From assembly GCF_021648855.1 (NCBI RefSeq), contig NZ_JAKJHX010000006.1, positions 1-64,000 on the forward strand: a stretch of DNA of 64,000 nucleotides, in the 5' to 3' direction. The translations under genes and the position numbers were made by a program. Positions 36,259 to 43,504 of the stretch are shown here, piece by piece. The number at the start of each line of letters is the position of its first letter. Within the stretch, counting starts at the first letter, position 1. Source of the stretch: Tychonema litorale BBK16. GTDB lineage: Bacteria > Cyanobacteriota > Cyanobacteriia > Cyanobacteriales > Microcoleaceae. The notes under the pieces are model-generated. The model saw only the letters and a list, made by a program, of their open reading frames with translations, did no database searches and was not told the DNA's origin.

Positions 36259-37429
36259 TAGATGCCCCTTCTCCGGAATCTGATCGATTACGTAATTCCC
36301 AAGCCAATTCCAGCAACTTAAACCACCGTTTCTGTACCTGGGCCACCGTGCTGCCGAGGGTTTGCGCGATCGCGGAATCTGACAGACCCTGTTGTTTCAA
36401 CTTTAGCAAACGCTGCCCCTCTGGGCCAATTTGCTCACCAAAAGCTTGCCACTCAGCAGGTAGCAAACCCAAATTTCGATCTAAGTCTGCTTCTAGCCAC
36501 TGGTGAACCAGTTCCCAGCGGTGAGACATCGCAAACCGCAGCAAATGGTATTTGAAACGCTGCTGCAAATAGTCTCTTTGGCGGGGAGTGATGCCCAGAA
36601 TTGCCTCTATTTCATGGGTTGGCAAGTCTTGCAACCTCAGCACAAAATAATCGGCGCATTCTTCTTGGTTACGTTCTTTCAGGTAAGCGACTAATTCCTC
36701 AACCACGTTCTGCCGCAAGGACTCTGACTCTTCACCGTAGGGGCGAATGGCAGCGGAACCTTGTCCGGCCATCGCTTCTCGCACTGAGTGTACCGAGGAG
36801 TCGTTCCAGGTTTGGTCAGAATCACTAGCCCCTCCGTCTGCGGCTTGTTCCATATCTACGGAGGTTTCTTTGGGCTGCTGCTGGGAAAATGTTTGAGCCC
36901 GCAAAATAATTAGTTGTTGGCTGCGGTTCCGAGGCAAGGGAATCCGCCGTTTGCCAAAGCGCTCTACAAATGCCATGTACTCTGCTAGTTCTAAGCGAGT
37001 ACGGGGGGTGTAGGTGGTTGGCAGTTGCGTTTCGCGCCGGAATGCTTTTAAAGCTTCGAGATAAAATCCTTGCAAGAAATCTTTGATCAGTTCTATCCGC
37101 GCCTGGTAGCTAGATTGCACCTGGGGCGGAGTGATATAGCGATAGACGATCGCACTAAGGGTACCGTGTAATTCTACTCGTCCTGGCCCGGAACCTAAAT
37201 TGTAATAATGGAGGCATTGTTGCAAGCGATGCTGGGCGAGACTCTGGGCAGAACCTTCTATGTCTCCAGAGGTTTGAATCCGCTGGCTTTCTGTGCATAT
37301 CCTGTTGACTTCTGCTGCGAGTCGTCCTGCTACATCCTGGCTGTTCTGCTCAGACGCGCGAGTGGACTTTTTGAGTTCGTCTAACAGCAGTTGAAAGATG
37401 GTTTCCACGCTCTGGCAGATTTCCCGCAT
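36248..37429 (-). CDS. hetZ: HetZ-like differentiation/transcription regulator
   Basis: 393 residues. The N-terminal region is GRVELHGTLSAIVYRYITPPQVQSSYQARIELIKDFLQGFYLEALKAFRRE. The middle is EYMAFVERFGKRRIPLPRNRSQQLIILRAQTFSQQQPKETSVDMEQAA. The C-terminal half has two sigma-like helix-turn-helix stretches (LPTHEIEAILGITPRQRDYLQQRFKYHLLRF and LSDSAIAQTLGSTVAQVQKRWFKLLELAWELRN). This matches my memory of HetZ, a DNA-binding regulator of early heterocyst development that is also kept in non-heterocystous filamentous strains. It overlaps the PatU-like gene by 11 bases. What it controls here is unknown. Confidence 0.8.
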   Translation of the reverse strand: MREICQSVETIFQLLLDELKKSTRASEQNSQDVAGRLAAEVNRICTESQRIQTSGDIEGSAQSLAQHRLQQCLHYYNLGSGPGRVELHGTLSAIVYRYITPPQVQSSYQARIELIKDFLQGFYLEALKAFRRETQLPTTYTPRTRLELAEYMAFVERFGKRRIPLPRNRSQQLIILRAQTFSQQQPKETSVDMEQAADGGASDSDQTWNDSSVHSVREAMAGQGSAAIRPYGEESESLRQNVVEELVAYLKERNQEECADYFVLRLQDLPTHEIEAILGITPRQRDYLQQRFKYHLLRFAMSHRWELVHQWLEADLDRNLGLLPAEWQAFGEQIGPEGQRLLKLKQQGLSDSAIAQTLGSTVAQVQKRWFKLLELAWELRNRSDSGEGASSDE

Positions 37430-37569
37430 GATTGTTTACAACTAACAATGAAACTAGCACACTCATGCTACTTTCGATTGCAGATTTTACATTTGCCACC
37501 GGATTTGAGATCACATACTTGGACGCGCACCTGCTAACCTAAGATTCTTAATCTCAATTGTAGCCACCG

Positions 37570-38052
37570 ATGGATTTAGATCTACAAATTCGATCGCTAA
37601 TCGACAAAGCTCCCGCTGACGGTTCGACACCACAAATTCTAGAGGCCATAGCCCCAGCACTCAAGTTACTCGCCGAACAGCTTGAGCATCTCGAATACTA
37701 CATCTTGCAAAATGTTGACCAAAGTTGGTCGATCGCGGTTTTGAGCAATCTCAAGCAACGACGGCAGGAAAAAAGGGTGATTTATGCCTGGACTACCCTC
37801 AAAGATGCCTCGCAATCTGTAGCTACGGGCGATCGTATCTTGCCCGTATCAATACCTGTTACTCACATTTTATTTCAGATGCTGGCTCTAGAAGGTATCG
37901 ACAGTATCGTCTTTTTTGACACTCCGGGCAATCTCGAAGCCGGCACAGAAGTCCGTCGCGAGCAAGTCCAGAACTTAATTAATGTTTACTTACAACAATA
38001 TCGATCGACTCTACAGTCAAATTACAGCAATCTCCCGCCGGATATCGCCTAG
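37570..38052 (+). CDS. Conserved cyanobacterial protein of unknown function
   Basis: A 160-residue soluble protein I do not recognise. The N-terminal half is helical (IRSLIDKAPADGSTPQILEAIAPALKLLAEQLEHLEYYIL). A beta-rich middle (SWSIAVLSNLKQRRQEKRVIYAWTTLKDA) leads to ILPVSIPVTHILFQMLALEGIDSIVFFDTPGN and a coiled tail. There is no signal peptide, membrane span or catalytic motif. Codon use fits the host. It is divergent from hetZ across 140 bases. The GGGAATGGGG/CCCCATTCCC filler follows it (38055-38130). Confidence 0.7.
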   Translation: MDLDLQIRSLIDKAPADGSTPQILEAIAPALKLLAEQLEHLEYYILQNVDQSWSIAVLSNLKQRRQEKRVIYAWTTLKDASQSVATGDRILPVSIPVTHILFQMLALEGIDSIVFFDTPGNLEAGTEVRREQVQNLINVYLQQYRSTLQSNYSNLPPDIA

Positions 38053-38137
38053 TTGGGAATGGGGAATTGGAAATTGGGCATCGGAAATGGGGAATGTGGC
38101 ATTGGGCATTCCCCATTCCCCCATTCCCCCATTCCTT

Positions 38138-39109
38138 CTAATAAAGTCTACTCAACACATATTCAGCCAAATCAATCAAAGCTTGGCGGGACTCTGAATG
38201 AGGCAGTGCCGACAAGTAATGCACCGCTTTTTGTGCATGGCTTGTGGCTAATTCTCGCGATCGAGCTATGCCTTGAGAATCTGCCACCAGTGCCAGAGCC
38301 TGCTCTATATCTCCTTCTTGGGCAAACTCCCGTTCTATCAGAACTTCCAAATAAGGCTTTTCTTCCAGAGCAAATAGTGCTGGTGCCGTCAGATTACCGC
38401 TAATCAAATCCGAACCAGCAGGTTTCCCCAAAGTTTCCGTTGAAGCGGTGAAATCTAATATATCATCCACTATTTGGAATGCCAAACCAATATTGCGACC
38501 GTAGTTGTACAAATCATCTGCTATTTCTGCTGACACCTCGCTCAAACAGCCCGCAGCTTTGGAACTGTTGGCAATTAAAGACGCTGTTTTGTAATAACTT
38601 TTTTCGAGGTAAGCTTCGATCGACAAACTGGTATCAAATCCATTTAGTCCCTGTTGAATTTCCCCCTCTGCTAAATCCATAATCACTTCTGAAAGCAATT
38701 TGACCACTGGCAGGTTGTCCAGATTTGCCAAATGCCAGGAAGATTGAGCAAACAGAAAATCTCCCGCCAATACCGCCACTCGATTGTTAAACCGACTGTG
38801 AACCGTCGGGACTCCCCGCCTCAGATCCGACTCGTCCACCACGTCGTCGTGGACTAGACTTGCCGTGTGGATCATTTCCGTAATTTCAGCAAGGCGACGG
38901 TGTTTTTCCGTGATTTCGCGATCGGGCATTGTCGCCTTGGCCATCAACAAGACTATTGCGGGTCTCACCCGTTTTCCCTTTGTGCCGAATAAGTATTCCG
39001 CAGCCGCGTACAAAATGGGATGACGGGCACCCACTAACTGTTTCAAGTTTTCTGTCAACAGTCGCAGGTCTTCTTCAACCGAGGAAAATAGGAGAGTGCT
39101 AGAGATCAT
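38138..39109 (-). CDS. sds: Solanesyl diphosphate synthase
   Basis: A 323-residue trans-polyprenyl synthase that extends farnesyl/geranylgeranyl diphosphate with isopentenyl units to the C45 chain used for plastoquinone. It shows both Asp-rich motifs, LVHDDVVDESDLRRGVPT (FARM) and FQIVDDILDFTAS (SARM), and the GKRVRPAIVLL substrate-binding start. The residues upstream of FARM are small (MIHTAS), consistent with a long-chain product. The N-terminus LFSSVEEDLRLLTENLKQLVGARHPILYAAAEYLFG is typical for cyanobacterial Sds. It is cytosolic and stands alone, with the IS607-type element just upstream (39238 onward). Confidence 0.92.
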   Translation of the reverse strand: MISSTLLFSSVEEDLRLLTENLKQLVGARHPILYAAAEYLFGTKGKRVRPAIVLLMAKATMPDREITEKHRRLAEITEMIHTASLVHDDVVDESDLRRGVPTVHSRFNNRVAVLAGDFLFAQSSWHLANLDNLPVVKLLSEVIMDLAEGEIQQGLNGFDTSLSIEAYLEKSYYKTASLIANSSKAAGCLSEVSAEIADDLYNYGRNIGLAFQIVDDILDFTASTETLGKPAGSDLISGNLTAPALFALEEKPYLEVLIEREFAQEGDIEQALALVADSQGIARSRELATSHAQKAVHYLSALPHSESRQALIDLAEYVLSRLY

Positions 39110-39306
39110 GGATACGCCGACTCAAGCCGTAAAGTAACAAAATTTTACATATCATATCTTTATTTTAAGGTAATTCTCTCCAATAGGGAAGAAAAATCTT
39201 TGCGATCGAGATTGAGCGATCGTCTGCTATAAAAATACTAGACAAGTCTAGACATTTGCTTTTTACTTCATCGGGAGCATGGGAGCAGCTATCCCTCGGT
39301 AAGCTT

Positions 39307-39745
39307 TCACGGTTTAGCCAACCGTGATAAATTTATCGCTGCATTTAAATCCCTGTCCATCGAATGACCACAACTTTCACAGTTCAGGGTCCTTTCTTTT
39401 AGTGGCATATCTTGAATATGCCCACAACTTGAACAGGTTTTGCTTGATGGACACCAGCGATCGGCAACAATCACTTCACAGCCAAACTTTTTGGCCTTGT
39501 ATTCTAACTGACGCTTGAATTCATGAAAACCACAATCAGCTATTACCTGAGCTAGTTTGTGGTTTTTCAGCATTCCACTGACGTTCAAATCTTCTACTAC
39601 TATCGTTGCGTGGTTTTTGCCTAAGTAAGTAGTGATTTGATCTAGGGTGTTTTTTCTGAGGTTTGCTATTTTTGCATGGTGTTTCGCTAACCTAATTTTA
39701 GCTTTATATCTTTAGCTTTAGCTTTGTTTTGATGGACAGAAGCAT
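39307..39745 (-). pseudogene. tnpB: tnpB with internal deletion
   Basis: The start is intact (ATG at 39745, reading MLLSIKTK). After about 8-12 codons the sequence jumps, through a short GCTAAA-type repeat and a frame change, to the region AKIRLAKHHAKIANLRKNTLDQITTYLGK in the second half of TnpB. From there the rest is readable: VVEDLNV (catalytic Glu), zinc ribbon CSSCGH ... CESCGH, and DRDLNAAIN (last Asp). The first RuvC Asp and the whole guide-binding N-terminal part are gone, so it cannot be an active nuclease. An in-frame piece starts at 39588. Confidence 0.8.
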
Positions 39746-39754
39746 TGCTTGACC

Positions 39755-40402
39755 TCAACACTGGATTTCTTTGTTTAATTCTGCCACGTCTTGTATGGGT
39801 TTGTCAATAGCATTTTTTAGGTTTTCTTTGATTTCCTTGGAGTAATTTCGCAGACCGTATAATCGACAAGAAAAACAGTGGATTATTGCCATTAAGTCTT
39901 CTACTAATTCGTGCTGGGGAGACAATGACTCTTGGTTGGCAACTATAATTTCACATCCGACTGATACGGCAAGTTCTTGAATAAATTCAAATGCGAATCT
40001 GCACATCCTATCTTTGTGTGCAATTACGATTATCGATATTTCACCTTTGAGCATTGACAGCATAATTGCTAGAAACTTTTTTCTTTTAAAGTTTAGCCCA
40101 CCACCAATTTCTGATACCCAGTCATCAACGCTCAGCCCTCGACCCAAGCAGAAGGCTTCCATTGCAAGTACCTGATTTTTTAGCTCTGGCTTTTGCCCGC
40201 TGGATGAAATTCGACAGTAGACGATCGTCTTTCGCTTGGCTTCTATGGGCTTCAATCCGTTGACTATCAAGAGATCGTCTTCTGTGTAGAACCGATGACC
40301 CGACAGGGTGCGCTTGGCTGGTAGCTTCCCTGAAACATCCCAACGCTGGAGTGTTTTTACTGACAATCCAAGCTTTTTCGCGAATTCATGTGGTTTGAAC
40401 AA
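39755..40402 (-). CDS. tnpA: IS607-family serine recombinase (TnpA)
   Basis: 215 residues. The N-terminal MerR-type helix-turn-helix (~1-55) is KPHEFAKKLGLSVKTLQRWDVSGKLPAKRTLSGHRFYTEDDLL. The resolvase-type catalytic domain starts TIVYCRISSSGQKPELKNQ, with the nucleophile Ser in CRISS, followed by the Arg-bearing IVIAHKDRMCRFAFEF. The C-terminal helix ends NKEIQC. Length and order match IS607 TnpA, in which the DNA-binding domain precedes the recombinase. It probably starts at TTG 40402, inside a 12-bp inverted repeat. It looks intact, so the element's tnpA may still act. Confidence 0.88.
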   Translation of the reverse strand: MFKPHEFAKKLGLSVKTLQRWDVSGKLPAKRTLSGHRFYTEDDLLIVNGLKPIEAKRKTIVYCRISSSGQKPELKNQVLAMEAFCLGRGLSVDDWVSEIGGGLNFKRKKFLAIMLSMLKGEISIIVIAHKDRMCRFAFEFIQELAVSVGCEIIVANQESLSPQHELVEDLMAIIHCFSCRLYGLRNYSKEIKENLKNAIDKPIQDVAELNKEIQC

Positions 40403-40440
40403 AATGGTACACGTAGATTTGTCTATTAGTGTACCATTTT
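40401..40440. promoter_or_regulatory. 12-bp inverted repeat over the tnpA start
   Basis: AAAATGGTACAC (40401-40412) and GTGTACCATTTT (40429-40440) are perfect inverted copies with a 16-base spacer, overlapping the tnpA start region. It could be an operator or TnpA-binding site near the element's left end. The spacer holds AGATTTGTCTA, the motif shared with the other tnpB element. Confidence 0.5.
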
Positions 40441-40630
40441 GTCTATTTATTTGCTACCTAGGTGCTAGCTCACCAGCCAGAAGTCATCCGACTCAAGGCA
40501 ATGAGCAGCAAGCTGCCAAAGCGACTACCTTATTGTATCGAATTGTTAAGGAACTTGCGAAAAAATCTTTAAATGCCAGAAAACCTGTGTTATACTTACT
40601 GTTAAGGATTTAAACAATTCCATACATTAA

Positions 40631-40762
40631 GCTCAGCTAAACCAACAGGTAGCTTTAGAGTATCTGCAAGAGGTTGTTAGAGCCAACCTTGTTAACCCGA
40701 TCGCCACCAAAGACTATGGAGAGCTTTTTTGCTTATGGGAGCAAAAAGTTTCCATTAACTAA
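40631..40762 (+). pseudogene. Coding-like remnant without start codon
   Basis: 43 open codons read QLNQQVALEYLQEVVRANL then VNPIATKDYGELFCLWEQKVSIN and stop. Composition looks like real protein, but an in-frame stop precedes it and no start codon is present. It is probably the 3' tail of a gene cut by the neighbouring insertion. The family is not recognised. The rest of 40441-41005 shows no gene. Confidence 0.4.
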
Positions 40763-41005
40763 TGGTAGCGCATTGTATGTGTGCGGTAGCTCAAAGCAGC
40801 TAAAGTAGACCACTTTAGGCTGTTAAAGCATCAATAAAGCAGTAAATGATATTTGATAGGGAAAGGTTAACTTTCTCCTAACGCTTTATCTAAAAAAGCA
40901 GCCTTTAGAGTCAAGGCTTTGTTTTACGTGCTGACTTAATGTAGTAGGTTTTGAACCCGTCCTCCCCCTGTTTCACCTTCTCTTCCTCGACTGGTGGCTC
41001 TAATT

Positions 41006-41164
41006 ATGATTTACCGCGATATTCCTCTAATTATTCCCATTCTGGCCACGGGCTATGTAATGACTATTTATCTGCTCCTGATCTTGGCCCAACGCAGCGC
41101 TAAAATAACTCGACTCAATGGGTGGCGCTTCCCAGAAGCTGAATCCCGAAGCAGCGTCCGCTAA
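41006..41164 (+). CDS. Small single-span membrane protein (52 aa)
   Basis: A 52-residue frame starting at ATG 41006. It has a short N-terminus MIYRDIP, one long hydrophobic span (LIIPILATGYVMTIYLLLILAQ) and a basic hydrophilic tail (RSAKITRLNGWRFPEAESRSS). The layout fits the small subunits typical of cyanobacterial membrane complexes, but I cannot match it to a named one. A strong hairpin (41188-41245) lies 24 bases past the stop, supporting a real transcription unit. Confidence 0.5.
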   Translation: MIYRDIPLIIPILATGYVMTIYLLLILAQRSAKITRLNGWRFPEAESRSSVR

Positions 41165-41187
41165 CTGAATAACTCAACAATTCTCAA

Positions 41188-41245
41188 TACTCCATAATCA
41201 CCCTGTCTCTGTTCTTACCCACGGAGGCAGGGTGATTATTGAGTA
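41188..41245. terminator. Long hairpin after the small membrane protein
   Basis: TACTC plus ATAATCACCCTG (41188-41205) pairs with CAGGGTGATTAT plus GAGTA (41228-41245), with one mismatch and a 22-base loop. It is likely a terminator or a mobile palindrome. No long U-run follows. Confidence 0.5.
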
Positions 41246-41365
41246 TGATAGACAATCATCACTCAACAGCCACAATTACTCGGTATTTTTAGAGAACGAT
41301 ATGGTAAAAACAATTTCTAGCAAATACCTCTAAAAGTTGCTGAAAAAAACCAGGAGTTGATCAAA

Positions 41366-43045
41366 GTGAACGAACAATTAAAAACAGAAGCCAGCGGAAG
41401 AACAAATACAGAAGAAAAGTTGAGAATCTTAAACGAAACATTGGTCGAAAAAATTCAGCAACAAACTTTAGAATTAATCGGCGCTAAAAATCAACTGATA
41501 GCAGAAACAAAAGAACGCGCCACAGCAGAAGCCGAATTAAGGAATCTCAAAAAAGAACTCGAACAGCGAGTTCAAAAACGCACCGCTCAATTAGCAGCCA
41601 ACAACGAAGAATTGCAGCAAAAAATTAGCGATCGCCAATTACTCGAAGAAAAATTACACTTTTCCGAAAACAAAGTCCGCGCGGTTTTTGAAGCGATGAG
41701 TGACATCGTACTCGTCCTCGATCGGCAAGGAAATATAGAAGTTTTACCCACAAATGTGGCTGCATTTATTGAGCCAGATTGCGATATCGTCAGTCTCACA
41801 ATCGAACATTTTTTTGACGACGATAACCCCGATGATTGGTGGATGTTAATTCAGCAAGTTTTAGAAACTCAGCAAACACTTAATTTCGACTACAGCTTCA
41901 CTGTTGGCGATCGCGAATTTTGGTTTTCCGCCTGTATTTCGGTGTTTTCAAAAGATGCCGTCATTTGGGTGGCTCGCAATATTAGCGATCGCAAACTAGC
42001 CGAGTCAGTATTATCCAAAAGCAATCAAGAACTAGCCAACACCCTTCAAGAGCTGAAGCGTACCCAACAAGAACTGATTCAATCCGAAAAAATGGCAGCC
42101 CTCGGACAACTAATTGCCGGAGTTGCTCACGAAATCAATTCTCCCCTAGGAGCCATTCGATCCTCAGCGCAGAACATCGCCGACTTCTGGGCCGAAAATC
42201 TCGCTTTGTTGCCAGAATTTTTCCAACAACTCTCCCTAGAACGTCTAGAAGATTTTTTTGCTCTCCTCCACAAGTCCAGCCAAGAACAAGACACATTATC
42301 TAGCAAAGAAAAACGTCAATTAAAAAAAACTATACAGCGTCAATTAGAAGCAGAAAAAATTGATAGTGCCGACAGCCTTGCCTGTACTTTATTGGATATC
42401 GGGATTGGCAATAACATAGAACCTTTTTTGTCTTTACTTAAAGACCCAGAAAACCACAATATATTACAAACTGCTTATCAATTTGCTACAGTCCAAAAAA
42501 GCACTAAAAATATCACTATTGCGATAGATAGGGCTGCTAAAATCGTCTTTGCTTTAAAAAGCTACGCTCGCTATGACCAATCGGGAACTAAGGTAATCAC
42601 TAATATTACCGACGGCATAGAAACTGTATTAACCCTTTACCACTATCAAATCAAACACGGTGTCGAAATAATGAGAAACTATGATATACATCTACCTTCT
42701 GTGCTATGCTATCCTGATGAACTCAATCAAGTCTGGACAAATTTGCTTCACAATGCTTTACAAGCGATGGAGAACAAAGGAGTATTAAAAATTGATGTCA
42801 AGCACCAAAAAAATGCAGTATCAGTCAGCATTACCGACAGCGGCAAAGGCATTCCCCCAGAAATTATGCCGAGAATTTTCGAGCCATTCTTCACCACTAA
42901 ACCTGCTGGAGAAGGTAGTGGCTTAGGATTGGATATAGTTCAGAAGATTATTGACAAACATCAAGGAAAACTACACGTAGAAAGCGTACCTGGTAAAACT
43001 ACATTTACTGTATCTTTGCCCGTTCAAACCACCGATACTAATTAA
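41366..43045 (+). CDS. PAS sensor histidine kinase with extended dimerisation hairpin
   Basis: 559 residues, cytosolic. Residues ~1-105 are coiled coil ([17 protein letters not shown]). A PAS domain runs ~105-215 ([21 protein letters not shown]). The H-box is [17 protein letters not shown] with His255. It is followed by about 140 extra residues before the second DHp helix ([18 protein letters not shown]), an insertion seen in a cyanobacterial kinase subgroup. The HATPase boxes are [28 protein letters not shown] and GSGLGL. GTG at 41366 has GGAG nine bases upstream; TTG 41357 is too close to it. Open reading continues upstream to 41321 and resumes the coiled coil (KVAEKNQEL), so the N-terminus may be truncated. 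It is followed by a receiver gene after 60 bases. Confidence 0.85.
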   Translation: MNEQLKTEASGRTNTEEKLRILNETLVEKIQQQTLELIGAKNQLIAETKERATAEAELRNLKKELEQRVQKRTAQLAANNEELQQKISDRQLLEEKLHFSENKVRAVFEAMSDIVLVLDRQGNIEVLPTNVAAFIEPDCDIVSLTIEHFFDDDNPDDWWMLIQQVLETQQTLNFDYSFTVGDREFWFSACISVFSKDAVIWVARNISDRKLAESVLSKSNQELANTLQELKRTQQELIQSEKMAALGQLIAGVAHEINSPLGAIRSSAQNIADFWAENLALLPEFFQQLSLERLEDFFALLHKSSQEQDTLSSKEKRQLKKTIQRQLEAEKIDSADSLACTLLDIGIGNNIEPFLSLLKDPENHNILQTAYQFATVQKSTKNITIAIDRAAKIVFALKSYARYDQSGTKVITNITDGIETVLTLYHYQIKHGVEIMRNYDIHLPSVLCYPDELNQVWTNLLHNALQAMENKGVLKIDVKHQKNAVSVSITDSGKGIPPEIMPRIFEPFFTTKPAGEGSGLGLDIVQKIIDKHQGKLHVESVPGKTTFTVSLPVQTTDTN

Positions 43046-43105
43046 GAATTAAAACATTTGCTCACCAGACCACAATTTACAATAAATTTAGAAAACTAAA
43101 AATTT

Positions 43106-43504
43106 ATGCCCAAACCAGTAATATTGTGTGTTGACGATGAAATGGTTGTTTTAAACAGTTTAAAAATTCAACTAAAAAAAGAATTCCGCGATAATTATAT
43201 CTATGAAATAGCCGAAAATGCCGATGAAGCTATGGAAATTATTGATGAAATAGGACAGGAAGAAGATATTGATATTTTGGTAATAGTATCTGACTGGTTA
43301 ATGCCCGGTATTAAAGGAGATGAATTTTTGATCAACGTCCACAAAAAATATCCCAAGATTGTGAAAGTCATCCTGACCGGACAAGCCGACGAATTGGCAA
43401 TAGAACGGGTAAAAAAGCAAGCAAACTTGCACCACTGTTTGTATAAGCCTTGGGATGGCAAAGAATTAATAGAAACAATAAAATCTGGTTTAGCAAAAAT
43501 ATGA
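43106..43504 (+). CDS. Single-domain response regulator
   Basis: A 132-residue CheY-like receiver. The acid pair is VDDE (~9-11), the phosphoacceptor is Asp63 in VSDWLMPGIKGDEF, the switch Thr is in VILTGQAD, and Lys is in LYKPWDG. There is no output domain, so it acts by protein contact or as a phosphate relay. Its TGA overlaps the ATG of the next gene (ATGA at 43501), and the next gene's N-terminal receiver is closely similar, pointing to duplication. The likely partner is the kinase just upstream (inference). Confidence 0.9.
   Translation: MPKPVILCVDDEMVVLNSLKIQLKKEFRDNYIYEIAENADEAMEIIDEIGQEEDIDILVIVSDWLMPGIKGDEFLINVHKKYPKIVKVILTGQADELAIERVKKQANLHHCLYKPWDGKELIETIKSGLAKI

Larger units (their letters stand above)
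39238..40440 (-). mobile_element. IS607-family insertion sequence, defective
   Basis: An IS607-type arrangement, tnpA (MerR-like HTH plus serine recombinase) followed by tnpB in the same direction with a 9-base gap. tnpB is internally deleted. The right end contains CTAGACAAGTCTAGAC (39238-39253), matching the right end of the 14.8-kb tnpB copy. The left side is marked by the 12-bp inverted repeat at 40401-40440. IS607 elements move through a serine recombinase and leave no clear target duplication, so the borders are approximate. Confidence 0.75.

Noticed and set aside
40308..40613. 101-residue frame antisense to IS607 tnpA
   Set aside because: It overlaps the recombinase start on the other strand and has no domain of its own.
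41357..41359. TTG start for the PAS kinase
   Set aside because: The GGAG element directly touches it; GTG nine bases further gives proper spacing.
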